Position numbers and translations under genes: made by a program. Positions 38,557 through 48,355 of a stretch of 64,000 nt of DNA are shown in pieces. Source of the DNA: Sodalis ligni (GTDB lineage Bacteria > Pseudomonadota > Gammaproteobacteria > Enterobacterales > Enterobacteriaceae); assembly GCF_016865525.2 (NCBI RefSeq), contig NZ_CP075169.1:3410337-3474336 (forward strand), given 5' to 3'. The notes below the pieces were generated by a model, which saw nothing but the letters and a program-made list of their open reading frames with translations, did no database searches and was not told the origin of the DNA. Each line of letters starts with the position of its first letter. Position 1 is the stretch's first letter.

Positions 38557-41071
38557 CGCGGAGGTCAGAAACAAGCGCCGTATTTCGCCTTTTTGGCTGT
38601 TGCCGTTTATTGCCTTATTGATTGCCGGCTGGCTGGTATACAGCACGGTCCAGGAGAAAGGCGCCACGGTGACCATTGATTTTATCTCCGCCGACGGCAT
38701 TGTGGCCGGGCGGACCCCGGTGCGTTACCAGGGGGTGGAAGTCGGCACGGTGCAAAACATCAAGTTAAGCGACGATTTGCGCACCATCAAAGTAGAGGTC
38801 GGCATCAAGCGCGATATGCGCGATGCCCTGCGCCAGGGTACCCAGTTCTGGCTGGTGACGCCCAAGGCGTCCCTGGCGGGGATTTCAGGGCTTGATGCCC
38901 TGGTGGGCGGCAACTATATCGGCATGATGCCCGGTAAAGGCGACCCGCAAACCCATTTCACCGCCCTGGACACCCAGCCGAAATACCGGGTCAATACCGG
39001 CGAATTGCTGATCCACATGCATGCGCAAAACCTGGGGGCGCTGAACACCGGCTCTTTGGTGTACTACCGGAAATTACCGGTGGGCAAAGTGTATGACTAT
39101 GATATTTCCAGGGAAAAGGGCGACGTCAATATCGATGTTTTGATCGACCGGCGCTTTACCGATTTGGTGAAAAAAGACAGCCGCTTCTGGAATGTTTCGG
39201 GTATCAAGGCCAGTGTGGATTTCCACGGTGCCCAGGTGGATATGGAGAGCATGGCGGCCTTGGTGAACGGCGCCATCGCCTTTGATTCGCCGCAAAATAG
39301 CGAACAGGCCCGCACCGACGACACCTTTACCCTTTATCCCGATCTCGCCCACAGCCAGCGGGGGGTGATAATCACGGTGGACCTGCCCAACGGGGATAAC
39401 CTCAGCGAAGGCCATACCCCCCTGCTCTATCAGGGACTGGAAGTGGGTACACTCACCAAGCTGAATCTGGGCGGCGATAATAAGGTAACCGGGGAGCTGG
39501 CCATCAATCCGTCCATAAAGGATTTGATGCGCAGCGGCACCCGCATTGAAATGGAAACGCCGCAGCCTTCCCTCAATAACCTCAACCTGAGTAATCTGCT
39601 CACCGGCACCACGCTTAATCTGATTCCCGGCGGCGGGGCGCTTCAGGAGCATTTCACCGTGCTTGACAGCAACCATCGCCTGTTGCAGGAACCGGGAGTG
39701 AAAACCTTCACCCTCTCGGCGCCGGAAAGCTACGGTATCGACGGCGGCCAACCCCTGACGCTGTATGGCGTTGCGGTGGGCAAAGTCATCAGCCGCAAAC
39801 TGGACGGTAACGGCGTGCTGTTCGAGGCGGCTATTGAGCCGGAATACGCCGGACTGTTGCATAAAAATACCAAATTCGTCGTTAACAGCCGGGTAGACGT
39901 GAAGTTCGGCCTGGACGGCGTTCGGGTGCTGGGCACCAGCGCGCAGGAGTGGCTGGACGGCGGCATCGTGATGATCCCCGGCACCCAGGGCGCGCCCCAG
40001 GATCATTATCCCCTCTATGGCAACCGTGAACTGGCCGAACAGGGCATACAGGGGGAAAAACCCGCTGCGACGCTGACGCTCACCGCCGACAGCCTGCCGG
40101 ATATACAATCCGGTTCCATCGTGATGTACCGTAAATTCCAGGTGGGGGAAATTACTGATGTCCGCCCCACCGCGAAAAGTTTTGATGTGGATGTCTATAT
40201 CCGCCCGCAATACCGCAAGCTGCTCACCGACCACAGCATCTTCTGGGCGGAAGGCGGCGCCAGAGTGCAGATTAACGGCAGCGGCATTAGCGTACAGGCA
40301 TCCCCTCTCGATCGCGCGCTGAAAGGCGCTATCAGCTTTGATAATCTGGACGGCGCGGTACAGGTCAAAGGCCAGCTGCGCAGGCTCTATGCCTCGGAAA
40401 ACGCAGCGCGGGCGGTGGGCAGCCAGATTGTGCTGCAAACCTTCGACGCCAGCAAGCTCTCGCCGGGCATGCCCATTCGCTATCTGGGCATCGATGTCGG
40501 ACAGGTGGAAACCCTTAAGCTTTCGTCTGAAAACAGCGAAGTGCTGGCGCAGGCCGTGCTTTATCCGGAGTATGTCCAGGCATTCGCCCGGGTCGGCACG
40601 CAGTTCTCAGTGGTGACGCCGGAAATCTCCGCCGCCGGGGTCACCCATTTGGAAACCCTGTTCCAACCCTATATCAACGTTGAGCCGGGCAAAGGACAAA
40701 CGACGCGCAACTTCACCTTGCAGCAGGCCACCATCAGCGATTCCCGCTATCTTGACGGTCTGAACATCGTGGTGGATACTCCGGAAGCGGGTGCGCTGCA
40801 GGTGGGTACTCCGGTGCTGTTCCGCGGCATTGAAGTCGGCACCGTTACCGGCATGTCGCTGGGGCCGATGGCGGATCGGGTCTATGTGTCGCTGCGCATC
40901 AGCAAGCAGTACCAGCATCTGGTGCGGGACAATTCCGTGTTCTGGCTGGCGTCGGGATATGATCTGAAGTTCGGCTTGACCGGCGGTTCGGGTAAAAGCG
41001 GCACCTTCCAGCCGGTTATCCGCGGCGGCATTGCGTTTGCCACCCCCCCCCCCCCCCCGCCGGCGCCTTAA
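38522..41071 (+). CDS. letB: MCE-domain lipid tunnel LetB, C-terminus truncated by a stop
   Basis: After one membrane anchor ([20 protein letters not shown]) there are seven MCE repeats, each with the motif like [26 protein letters not shown] or [13 protein letters not shown]. LetB (YebT) forms a stacked hexameric tunnel across the periplasm. It is 849 aa versus 877 in E. coli. The end [11 protein letters not shown] aligns with E. coli FATPPGTPLAP, after which a TAA replaces the expected Lys codon. In the same frame beyond it, GKHFPPHSEEQKEWHDRGTA matches the missing E. coli tail. The core of the tunnel is complete, so function is plausible. Confidence 0.93.
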   Translation: MHMPQTPTTPINAEVRNKRRISPFWLLPFIALLIAGWLVYSTVQEKGATVTIDFISADGIVAGRTPVRYQGVEVGTVQNIKLSDDLRTIKVEVGIKRDMRDALRQGTQFWLVTPKASLAGISGLDALVGGNYIGMMPGKGDPQTHFTALDTQPKYRVNTGELLIHMHAQNLGALNTGSLVYYRKLPVGKVYDYDISREKGDVNIDVLIDRRFTDLVKKDSRFWNVSGIKASVDFHGAQVDMESMAALVNGAIAFDSPQNSEQARTDDTFTLYPDLAHSQRGVIITVDLPNGDNLSEGHTPLLYQGLEVGTLTKLNLGGDNKVTGELAINPSIKDLMRSGTRIEMETPQPSLNNLNLSNLLTGTTLNLIPGGGALQEHFTVLDSNHRLLQEPGVKTFTLSAPESYGIDGGQPLTLYGVAVGKVISRKLDGNGVLFEAAIEPEYAGLLHKNTKFVVNSRVDVKFGLDGVRVLGTSAQEWLDGGIVMIPGTQGAPQDHYPLYGNRELAEQGIQGEKPAATLTLTADSLPDIQSGSIVMYRKFQVGEITDVRPTAKSFDVDVYIRPQYRKLLTDHSIFWAEGGARVQINGSGISVQASPLDRALKGAISFDNLDGAVQVKGQLRRLYASENAARAVGSQIVLQTFDASKLSPGMPIRYLGIDVGQVETLKLSSENSEVLAQAVLYPEYVQAFARVGTQFSVVTPEISAAGVTHLETLFQPYINVEPGKGQTTRNFTLQQATISDSRYLDGLNIVVDTPEAGALQVGTPVLFRGIEVGTVTGMSLGPMADRVYVSLRISKQYQHLVRDNSVFWLASGYDLKFGLTGGSGKSGTFQPVIRGGIAFATPPPPPPAP
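41043..41058 (+). repeat. Run of 16 C near the letB 3' end
   Basis: A run of 16 uninterrupted C encodes the last prolines of LetB, 10 bp before the premature TAA. Such a tract is highly prone to slippage and to sequencing error. A change of one base would alter the final residues and move past the stop. Confidence 0.9.
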
Positions 41072-41283
41072 ACCCACGCCGGCAAACATTTCCCGCCCCA
41101 CAGCGAAGAGCAGAAAGAGTGGCATGACCGGGGCACCGCCGTACCGCAGGGGGGAATGGCAGCCAGACCGCCGGCTTGCCCTGGGGCAGCCGGCTTTAAG
41201 CAATTCGTGTGTTCTTGACTATGCTTAAAACGTGAGAAGCCAAGGGAATTTGCTCCGGGCAAGAAACGATAAAGGGCATAGCC

Positions 41284-41529
41284 ATGACCAAGACCACAGT
41301 CAAAATAGGCAGTTTTAAAGTTGACGATGCGGAGTTAACGAGCGGAACAAATCATAGCGTCGAGAATATCCTGAGTATCCCCTGCAAATCGGATCCCGAT
41401 CTTTGCAAGCAACTGGACGGCTGGGATGAACAAACCAGCATTCCCGCTTTCCTTGACGGTAAAGAGCACGTTCTTTACCGGCAGCATTATGACCATGACA
41501 ACGACGCCTGGATCATGCGGCTGGAATAG
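41284..41529 (+). CDS. yebV: YebV family protein
   Basis: This 81-aa protein reads MTKTTVKIGSFKVDDAELTS and contains IPCKSDPDLCKQLDGWDEQT SIPA and WIMRLE, matching E. coli YebV (78 aa). The position after letB is the same. Function is unknown. Confidence 0.9.
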   Translation: MTKTTVKIGSFKVDDAELTSGTNHSVENILSIPCKSDPDLCKQLDGWDEQTSIPAFLDGKEHVLYRQHYDHDNDAWIMRLE

Positions 41530-41667
41530 CCCTCAACGCCTTGCCACCGGGCCGGCTCGATGAGCCCAAGGCCCTGCTGATACTCTTTCCCCGGCGCGCC
41601 ACCCCGCGACGGCGGCTTAACCCTGGTCGTGAAACGAAAAAATATGCTGACGTTTAATAAAAAAAAA

Positions 41668-41684
41668 TCAGCCCGAAGGCTGAT
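41668..41684 (-). terminator. Minus-strand hairpin with T tract
   Basis: ATCAGCC-TTC-GGGCTGAT followed by eight or more T on the minus strand has the form of an intrinsic terminator, though no minus-strand gene now lies directly upstream. It may be a remnant or end an antisense transcript. Confidence 0.6.
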
Positions 41685-41703
41685 GACTGAAGGCAAGTCG
41701 GAA

Positions 41704-42258
41704 ATGGCTCGTACCGAGGGTAATGAAACTATTATAGAACCTGACGCGAGCATAGCGACCTATCACTCCGATAGCCGGGATGCGTATAACGTAAAAGTTC
41801 CAAGGGGAGACCGCGTCATTCAAACCTTGGAGGAATTGGAACAGGTACGCCGGGAGTGCCGCAAAATGGTGACCCGGCGTGCCGGTTTATCCGCCGGCGC
41901 GGCGATTATTCCGATACCCGGCCTGGATATCGGCACCGACGTTTCGTTACTGATGACCTTACTGCCGGCCATAAATGAAAAGTTCGGTCTAACGCCGCGG
42001 CAAATCGATGCACTGCATCCGAACCGCAAAAAATACACCATGATCGCCATCACCGGCATCGGCATCGGCAGCCGCGTTATCGGCAGCACAATTACCCGTA
42101 AAATCGTATCCCTGCTGCTCAAACGGGTCGGCTTCAAAATCACCGCCAAAACAGCGCTGCGCTATGTGCCGATAGTCGGCCAGGCCGCTGCGGCCGGTTT
42201 GAGCTTCAGCGCAATGAAGGTCCTGGGAATGCTCATATCGAAGATTGCTACCGGGTAA
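41704..42258 (+). CDS. Putative inner-membrane protein, DUF697/EcsC-like
   Basis: About 184 aa from MARTEGNETIIEPDA. A helix with RRECRKMVTRRAG is followed by glycine-rich hydrophobic segments (AGLSAGAAIIPIPGLDIGTD VSLLMTLLPAI) and a second set (ITGIGIGSRVIGSTITRKI, VPIVGQAAAAGLSFSAMKVL). The pattern resembles DUF697/EcsC-type GTPase-associated membrane proteins, but I am not certain of the family. A longer GTG-start frame reaches 41629 but runs through a terminator hairpin, so I prefer 41704. Confidence 0.65.
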   Translation: MARTEGNETIIEPDASIATYHSDSRDAYNVKVPRGDRVIQTLEELEQVRRECRKMVTRRAGLSAGAAIIPIPGLDIGTDVSLLMTLLPAINEKFGLTPRQIDALHPNRKKYTMIAITGIGIGSRVIGSTITRKIVSLLLKRVGFKITAKTALRYVPIVGQAAAAGLSFSAMKVLGMLISKIATG

Positions 42259-42314
42259 TAAAGAGGTGCTGGCGAAACTTTAATCATGATCTCTGACAAA
42301 GTTGCCGCGAAAAA

Positions 42315-42573
42315 ATGTTTTACGATTTTCCTGAGTTTTCTCTTCCAGCGGAGGAACAGCACGTGGAACGTCAGCGAGTAGTATCTGAAGAGATCCAGTC
42401 CGTAGGATATGATGTTGCCCATCGCATGCTTGAAATAAAATTTCAAACCATCGGCGTATATCAATATCCGGGGTTTCTTTGAGCGTTTATCACTCCTTGA
42501 TGGAAGCCCCATCAAAACCGAGTGTTTTAAAAACCTGATCAAACATAGGTACCTTTGCCGAAAAGTCGGTTGA
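42315..42573 (+). pseudogene. KTSC-domain protein, two frameshifts
   Basis: MFYDFPEFSLPAEEQHVERQ is followed by EIQSVGYDVAHRMLEIKFQT and GVYQYPG, the signature of the KTSC domain (SVGYD...LEVEF..GGVYRY). After a lost G (CCGGGGTTT) it continues VSLSVYHSLMEAPSK, and after a lost A CFKNLIKHRYLCRKVG to a TGA at 42573, 86 aa if repaired. KTSC domains are small modules associated with lysyl-tRNA synthetase-like and phage proteins. The role here is unknown. Confidence 0.65.
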
Positions 42574-42711
42574 TTCCACCCTTAAGCGGAGGTTCAAGCT
42601 CGGCGTTGTTGGTAAACCGAATGTCTTCTCTCCAATTTTATTTCTTTGAAGTCATTGGGCCTCACCCTGGCCCATTTTTTATCTATTCGAAAAGCGCCGC
42701 AGCCCTATTCA

Positions 42712-43764
42712 TCAGGCAATGGTAATGGTTTTGTCCAGATAAACATCCTGCACTGCATTAATCAGGGCCACACCATCTTTCATAGACCGTTTGAATGCTT
42801 TACGTCCCATAATCATACCCATGCCGCCGGCCCGCTTATTGATGACCGCCGTCCGAACGGATTCCGCCATATCGGTCGCGCCTGCCGACGCGCCGCCGGA
42901 GTTAATCAGGCCGGCGCGGCCCATATAGCAGTTAGCTAATTGATAACGCACCAGGTCGATGGGATTATCCGATGTCAGCGTACTATAAACCCGTTCATCG
43001 GTATAACCGAAGTTGATGGCTTTATACCCGCCGTTGTTCTCGGCCATCTTCTGCTTAACGATATCGGCGCCAAGGGTGGCGGCAAGATGATTGGCCTGAC
43101 CGGTCAAATCGGCGCTGGTATGATAATCCACCCCGTCTTTTTTAAAGGCTGAGTTGCGCAAATAGGCCCACAATACTGTAACCAGGCCCAATTCATGAGC
43201 GCGGGCAAACGCGGCGGAGACTTCTTCTATCTGCCGGCGGGACTCCTCCGAGCCAAAATAGATGGTGGCGCCTACCGCTACCGCCCCCAAATCAAATGCC
43301 TGAACGACGCTGGCATAAAGGGTTTGGTCGTATTGAGTGGGATAGCTGAGGGTTTCGTTATGATTAATTTTGACCAAAAACGGGATACGGTGAGCATAAC
43401 GGCGTGAGACCGCCGCCAGCACGCCGTAGGTTGAGGCGACGCAGTTACAGCCGGCTTCCAACGCCAGTTCAACGATGTTCTTCGGATCAAAATACAGCGG
43501 ATTAGCGGCAAACGACGCACCGGCGGAATGTTCGACTCCCTGATCCACCGGCAGGATGGAGAGATAGCCGGTACCCGCCAGGCGGCCGGTATTGAACATC
43601 GTTTGCATATTGCGCAGGACCACGGGCGAACGGACATTGTCCATCATTACCCTGTCGACATAATCGCTGCCCGGCAGGCACAGATGTTCGGCGGGGATAG
43701 TGGTACAGCGGTGTTCCAGCAGCGTTGCGGCGTCTTTACCCAAAAGTGATGAAATATCGGTCAT
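42712..43764 (-). CDS. fbaB: Class I fructose-bisphosphate aldolase FbaB
   Basis: This 350-aa protein is a DhnA/FbaB-type aldolase with [77 protein letters not shown] (candidate Schiff-base Lys) and [12 protein letters not shown]. It interconverts fructose-1,6-bisphosphate with triose phosphates during gluconeogenic growth. I chose the ATG at 43764 ([10 protein letters not shown]) after GGAGG; upstream sequence in the same frame is not conserved. In E. coli fbaB lies elsewhere, so this locus is rearranged. Confidence 0.93.
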   Translation of the reverse strand: MTDISSLLGKDAATLLEHRCTTIPAEHLCLPGSDYVDRVMMDNVRSPVVLRNMQTMFNTGRLAGTGYLSILPVDQGVEHSAGASFAANPLYFDPKNIVELALEAGCNCVASTYGVLAAVSRRYAHRIPFLVKINHNETLSYPTQYDQTLYASVVQAFDLGAVAVGATIYFGSEESRRQIEEVSAAFARAHELGLVTVLWAYLRNSAFKKDGVDYHTSADLTGQANHLAATLGADIVKQKMAENNGGYKAINFGYTDERVYSTLTSDNPIDLVRYQLANCYMGRAGLINSGGASAGATDMAESVRTAVINKRAGGMGMIMGRKAFKRSMKDGVALINAVQDVYLDKTITIA

Positions 43765-44141
43765 GTGATAGCCTCCTTTGATTGATACTAAAGTACGGCA
43801 TAAAACTGTCGAAGAGTCATAACGGGGAAAACGTTCGCAACGGGAAATTTTCCCTGCTAAGCAGAGCAATCCTAGTTCCGATTGCCGCCGGTTGCCATAA
43901 ATAGTTCGTAAGCGCCGATGTCTCGGCAGCGGCATTTAAGGGCCGGCCTCGGTCCCGACCTATGACTGCAAGTTAGCCGGCAGGTGCATTTTTAGCGGTA
44001 ATTCCTCTTGCCATGAATTAAAATTTCATTCATAAACAATATTTTATAACAAGGTTTTTTATACCAGCCCACCCTCTGAGGGTTTGACCGCGCGGGCAAA
44101 AAAGCACAGGGAATAACGACATAAATATAAATACAAATGCC
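43765..44141. other. Gap between fbaB and the DUF6429 gene
   Basis: This 377-bp stretch between divergent genes has no recognisable coding sequence. It has mixed GC content and no repeat that I can identify. It presumably holds the promoters of fbaB and the DUF6429 gene. Confidence 0.3.
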
Positions 44142-44363
44142 ATGGATGAGGCCGTTCTGGCACTGCTCTATCTTACGCTCCATGACTATGACCGGGCCTG
44201 GAAGGGCCATGACTGGGATGCAATGGACCGCCTCTACGAGCGAGGTTTTATCTGCAATCCCGCCAATAAGACAAAATCCGTTGTGTTTACCGAAGAGGGC
44301 TTGCGTGAATCCAAGCGTCTTTTCGAACGCTATTTCGTGATTGCCGATAATAAAGGCGAATAA
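44142..44363 (+). CDS. DUF6429 family small protein
   Basis: This 73-aa protein reads MDEAVLALLYLTLHDYDRAW and continues KGHDWDAMDRLYERGFICNP, KSVVFTEEGLRESKRLFERY F. This is the typical DUF6429 layout (helical, ending in a KSVVFTEEG motif). Function is unknown. No strong ribosome site is visible. Confidence 0.7.
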   Translation: MDEAVLALLYLTLHDYDRAWKGHDWDAMDRLYERGFICNPANKTKSVVFTEEGLRESKRLFERYFVIADNKGE

Positions 44364-44646
44364 ACGGAATTTTTCGTTCAGGCCTGCGCCGCGTCCCGCC
44401 AGAGTTTGCCCGTGAGAAGAAATGACGCGGGGAAGAATGTCGTTCCCACTCGGGATAGCTGAAGAATAAGCATTCAGCGCATGGCAGTAACATGCTCACC
44501 GCGACCGTATGGGGGAGCCAGTCAGGGGCGAGAAAAAAAAGGTCTCACCCCTATAGAGGATAAGTGATAAAGGCATCATTATCCCGCCGACGAAACGTTA
44601 ACCGCCGAATGCGCCGCAATGCCCTGAATATGCCTTTTTTCAAAGC

Positions 44647-44874
44647 TTATCCGTTCCTCTGGGTGAAAGAAATCACCCGGTCGTTCATGATCGTCGGCAT
44701 TTTCGACCGATGTAATAAAACCTTGATAAATGCCGTCGTGTATGGAAGAAATTCTAACGCTGATCCTGTATCTTTTCGTGGTTCTCCTACAGGTTTTGAT
44801 AGCAAAATCACATGGTCGTTGCGTCTGAAAACGCTGCCAATCGGCAGAGGTGCTTCCTGAAAGTTTTCACCCAT
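44647..44874 (-). CDS. Hypothetical 75-aa protein
   Basis: MGENFQEAPLPIGSVFRRND continues HVILLSKPVGEPRKDTGSAL, a small basic protein with no motif I recognise. The ATG at 44874 is preceded by CAGGAGAATGAAATC, a good ribosome site, which is the main support that it is real. It lies upstream of the NmrA-like gene's 3' side and is transcribed the same way. Confidence 0.5.
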   Translation of the reverse strand: MGENFQEAPLPIGSVFRRNDHVILLSKPVGEPRKDTGSALEFLPYTTAFIKVLLHRSKMPTIMNDRVISFTQRNG

Positions 44875-45001
44875 GATTTCATTCTCCTGTTTCCCCAAAG
44901 TCCAGAAACAATATCATGAGCCATCACCTCGCAGACCTGCCGTAAATCGCAAAAGTCAGAATTGCCATGGACATAGCTTTGCTGATATTTGCCCCACCCC
45001 G

Positions 45002-45877
45002 CTATAACCAGCCGTCAGCCATTTCACGACAAAAATCCCGATAGCGCCGGGGAGAGTGGCCGAGCAATCGGGCAAAACGCTGGACGGTCATTGCGTCGGC
45101 AACAGCGCCATCCTGCTGATAGCGCTGCAACATAAGGCGCATATCATAAGCCAGCCAACCGGGCTGCCCGGCCTGCAGCATCTGCTGCTCAAAGAGATCG
45201 AGATTGTTGCCGGCGTAATGAATGTCTTTATTGAGCACCTGACTCCACAATTCCGCCACCCCCTGTCCCGTCAGCGCATCGGGGCCGACGCACTCATATA
45301 TTTCATTCGGTGCCGGCTGTTGCTCGCCATGCCTGCTTATCAGCGCTTTGGCGGCGGCTTCGCCGATATCACGCACATCAACCATCGACAGGCCTTTTTC
45401 ACCCACCGGCATGGCATATAATCCCTTATCCAGCAGGACTGTTCGCTGGCGCTTATCATTCTGCATAAAATAGCCGGGCCGCAAAATGGTGGCGGGGATA
45501 CCCGAGTGTTCTATCATCCGCTCCACCGTATACTTACTGGTAAAGTGCGGAACATCAACAAACTTGTCCGACCGTATGACGGAAAAATAAACCAGACCCT
45601 TGACGCCTTTTTCCCGGGCAACATTTACCGCCTGTATCGCCTGGGTCAGCTCATCAGGCGCATTGGACACCAGCAAGAACAGCGTATCCACACCGTCCAT
45701 GGCGGCGCGCATGCTCTGTGGATCGGTGAGATCGCCTTTGACAGGGTCTATCCCCGCAGGAAAAGAAGCACGTTCCGGAGTACGCGTCAGAGCCCGGATG
45801 TTGATCTGCTGTCCCGCCAGATTGTCCATAACCTGCCGACCTATGATGCCGGTACTGCCCGTTATCAATATCGTCAT
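45002..45877 (-). CDS. NmrA-type NAD(P)-dependent oxidoreductase
   Basis: This 291-aa Rossmann-fold protein starts MTILITGSTGIIGRQVMDNL (GxxGxxG) and has VKGLVYFSVIRSD, FTSKYTVERMIEHSG and ILRPGYFMQND. It resembles NmrA-like/QOR2 quinone oxidoreductases and atypical SDR proteins. I chose the ATG at 45877 because the fold starts there. Substrate and partner are unknown. The gene is intact, at the left edge of the eroded accessory region. Confidence 0.83.
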   Translation of the reverse strand: MTILITGSTGIIGRQVMDNLAGQQINIRALTRTPERASFPAGIDPVKGDLTDPQSMRAAMDGVDTLFLLVSNAPDELTQAIQAVNVAREKGVKGLVYFSVIRSDKFVDVPHFTSKYTVERMIEHSGIPATILRPGYFMQNDKRQRTVLLDKGLYAMPVGEKGLSMVDVRDIGEAAAKALISRHGEQQPAPNEIYECVGPDALTGQGVAELWSQVLNKDIHYAGNNLDLFEQQMLQAGQPGWLAYDMRLMLQRYQQDGAVADAMTVQRFARLLGHSPRRYRDFCREMADGWL

Positions 45878-45955
45878 GTCGTTTCCCCCGCTACCGTTAT
45901 TGGCATATGGATATCCCATAACTGTAGACGTTCACTCCCGGAGGCGGTGACAATC

Positions 45956-46253
45956 TCAATCAATAGGCTTTACGGGCGGGTCAGATTGAAGAAGAAGATT
46001 TTCGATGTCATACCCTGCTTTTGATTTCAATATCGCGAGAAGATACGTCTTGCCGTTGTAGACGAACCTTTCAACCTTGTAATATTTCCCGGCTTTTTGC
46101 TTAATTTTTCAGCAATAGAAGGGGCAATAAACTCTATGAGCGGCTGTATCTGTGCTTTAATAAAACTTCATTTTCTTCCTGTAGCTCTACATACCTTTCG
46201 CCGTGACGTTTTCCGCCAATCACCAGATAATCCACCCAAAGTTTCCCATTCAT
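45956..46253 (-). pseudogene. Hypothetical protein, two frameshifts
   Basis: MNGKLWVDYLVIGGKRHGER YVELQEENEVL is followed, after a lost base in an A run, by KAQIQPLIEFIAPSIAEKLS, and after another (G or A run) by KYYKVERFVYNGKTYLLAIL and a stop at 45956. Repair gives 99 aa. I do not recognise the family; the layout (short, charged, near other phage debris) suggests a phage or accessory protein. Confidence 0.5.
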
Positions 46254-46627
46254 GACTGATTCCTTTTTCATTTATTTATCCCAGTATATTTTAATCATAA
46301 GTTAACCATAGCGGTGGTTTGATTCGCACTTTCTCTGTCACAATTTGCGCAACTGCCATGAGCAGAGAATGGCACAGCGCCTTGTTTGTCAAAATCCCCT
46401 CCGGCGACCAAAGCAAATGCGCGCCTCCCTCAGCTTACATCATGAAATCCTTAAAAAGTTGTAGCAAAAACTTTAACAGCATCTGAGAAACATGAGCTGG
46501 CGCGCTATGCCGTGACGGAACATCAGGCTAGCGAACGGCGCGGATGACGAATTGTAGGTATCAGCCGAAGCCTGTTGCCTGACTGCCCGAACAAGGGATG
46601 GGCTGCCCCGGACCGTGAACATATCAG
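46254..46627. other. Gap without a recognisable gene
   Basis: This 374-bp stretch between two minus-strand pseudogenes has no credible reading frame and no identifiable repeat or element end. Confidence 0.3.
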
Positions 46628-47127
46628 TCAGAATCTGAACTGTAGGCTCATGATAACAATACCAGGAAGAAGAAGACCTGACCTTACACTGATATAGCTA
46701 TTCAAATCATATTTAACGCCATGATAAATATAGGGGCAAAACCTATACCGGTCGCCCTTTTAACATCTTGGTAGAATCCATCATCTCCGCAATGCTCAAA
46801 GGGTTTAAATACAAATTCGCCTGCGTACGCGTACAACCCTTCAAAGCTCCAATTGTTGTACCTTACCCAATTTTTCCCCATACCCAACAATACGCATCGG
46901 TTGCTTTCACTGTTGACGAAAGTACCAGCCAAATAAAAATAATCTGAATTGTTATGCACTTTTTTCAATGGCAAACAGTTGGTTTTAAAGTATTGATTGT
47001 CCCCTCCTTCGGGGCATAAACGTGATACGCAAAGGATGCAGTATCTAATGAATAGAGATCCAAATCGTTCGCAAATGTTTGTGAAAAGTAAGACAACAGG
47101 GACATTAAACATAGGAACTTTATCCAT
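46628..47127 (-). pseudogene. Exported outer-membrane-type protein of unknown family, frameshifted
   Basis: The middle part reads YFKTNCLPLKKVHNNSDYFY and LLGMGKNWVRYNNWSFEGLY AYAGEFVF. At GFAP the frame slips in a C run and continues YIYHGVKYDLNSYISVRSGL LLPGIVIMSLQFRF, ending in Phe after alternating residues, a classic outer-membrane beta-barrel C-terminal signature. The start is also doubtful: FLCLMSLLSYFSQTFAND in a neighbouring frame looks like the real signal peptide. I do not recognise the family. Confidence 0.5.
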
Positions 47128-47571
47128 TGGGATTTACCAGACACTTTTACCCCTATTCCAGAGACTGGTCTATGGCCTTTTCTTTAATAAACAAAACTGC
47201 ATTGTTACCCTTTTTAGTTCATGTCACGAAGAGAACCGCGCCCTTGAGGCTGCAATGCCGATCGGGTAAAAATATTAATATCAACATGTTACAAAATTTA
47301 GGTCAAACATGAAGGATCTCATCAATGTCTTAGTGCTTAACAATACTTTACAATATGATGTATTTAGATGTTTTAATGAAAAATCAAGCCATCTGGATGC
47401 TGAGATAAAAATAAGCGTTACTTTAGTGACAGGGAAAGCGGACAGCAGAACTTCAGCCATCATGGGTCGGCTTAGCAATAGATCTTCCAGGGTTATTGGT
47501 ATAAGCACAATTGTCAACATCGTGAAGTGGTGGCCCCTTTTCAACGTTTCCGTTGTCCACTGTTTATCGTT

Positions 47572-48355
47572 TTAACGTCCGCTCATTATCGCGTCATCTG
47601 ACGCACTCTTTGCCGATAACATTCCTGCCTTGCGTTTATCTTTCAGCCGGTAACTTTGCCCCTTTATATTGACCGTGGTTGAGTGGTGCAGTAAGCGGTC
47701 CAGGATCGCCGATGCCAGCACGTTATCGCCGAACACTTCTCCCCAGTCCACGAGGCTTTTATTCGAGATCAGTATGATGCTCGCTTTTCCATAACGCCGA
47801 TTCAGTAGCCGGAAAAACAGGCTCGCCTCTTCCCGCGTCATCGGCAGATAGCCGATTTCATCCAGGATCAACCCCCGGCTATAGCTTAACAGTTGGATCT
47901 GCCTCTCCAGGCGGTTTTCTTGTTTGGCCTTGAGCAGCTTTGCCATCAGTTTATCCAGCGGCGTGAACAGCACCCGGTGACCGCCATCCGCTGCTTTGAC
48001 GCCCAGGGCCACCGCCAGATGGGTTTTCCCACCCCGGCGGACCCAGCAAGATAACATTTTCATTGCGCTCCACGAACGCCAGTCCCGCCAACTCGCGGAT
48101 CACTTTGCGATCTATTCCCGGCTGGAAGGTGAAGTCGAACTGCTCCAGCGTTTTTATCCAGGGTAACCGGGCCTGCTTGAGCCGTGATTCCAGGCCCCGG
48201 CTACGGCGCCCGTTCCATTCCTGTGACAAGGCGCGGATCAAGAACTCCCGGTAGTTCAGTTCTTCTTTCGTGGCCTGCTCCAGCAGGTTTTCCACCGCGC
48301 CGCTCAGATGGTCCATTTTCAGCCGGGTCAGTAGGTTTTCCAGTTCGTTCATCAC
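47572..48355 (-). pseudogene. istB: IS21 helper ATPase IstB, frameshifted in the Walker A motif
   Basis: MMNELENLLTRLKMDHLSGA leads to NENVILLGPPG, where the frame is lost; it resumes with GKTHLAVALGVKAADGGHRV, LILDEIGYLPMTREEASLFF and ISNKSLVDWGEVFGD. Two single-base losses within about 12 bp (a G run and an A run) restore GPPGVGKTH and a 261-aa protein. IstB is the AAA+ regulator needed for target capture, so the lesion should block transposition. Confidence 0.85.

Noticed and set aside
38490..38560. letA/letB overlap as a possible programmed frameshift fusion
   Set aside because: Overlap of letA and letB coding regions is known in the family, each gene has its own start, and no slippery sequence is evident.
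39074..40438. 454-codon open frame on the minus strand
   Set aside because: It is antisense to the repetitive MCE domains of letB; its length follows from codon bias there and it shows no family motif.
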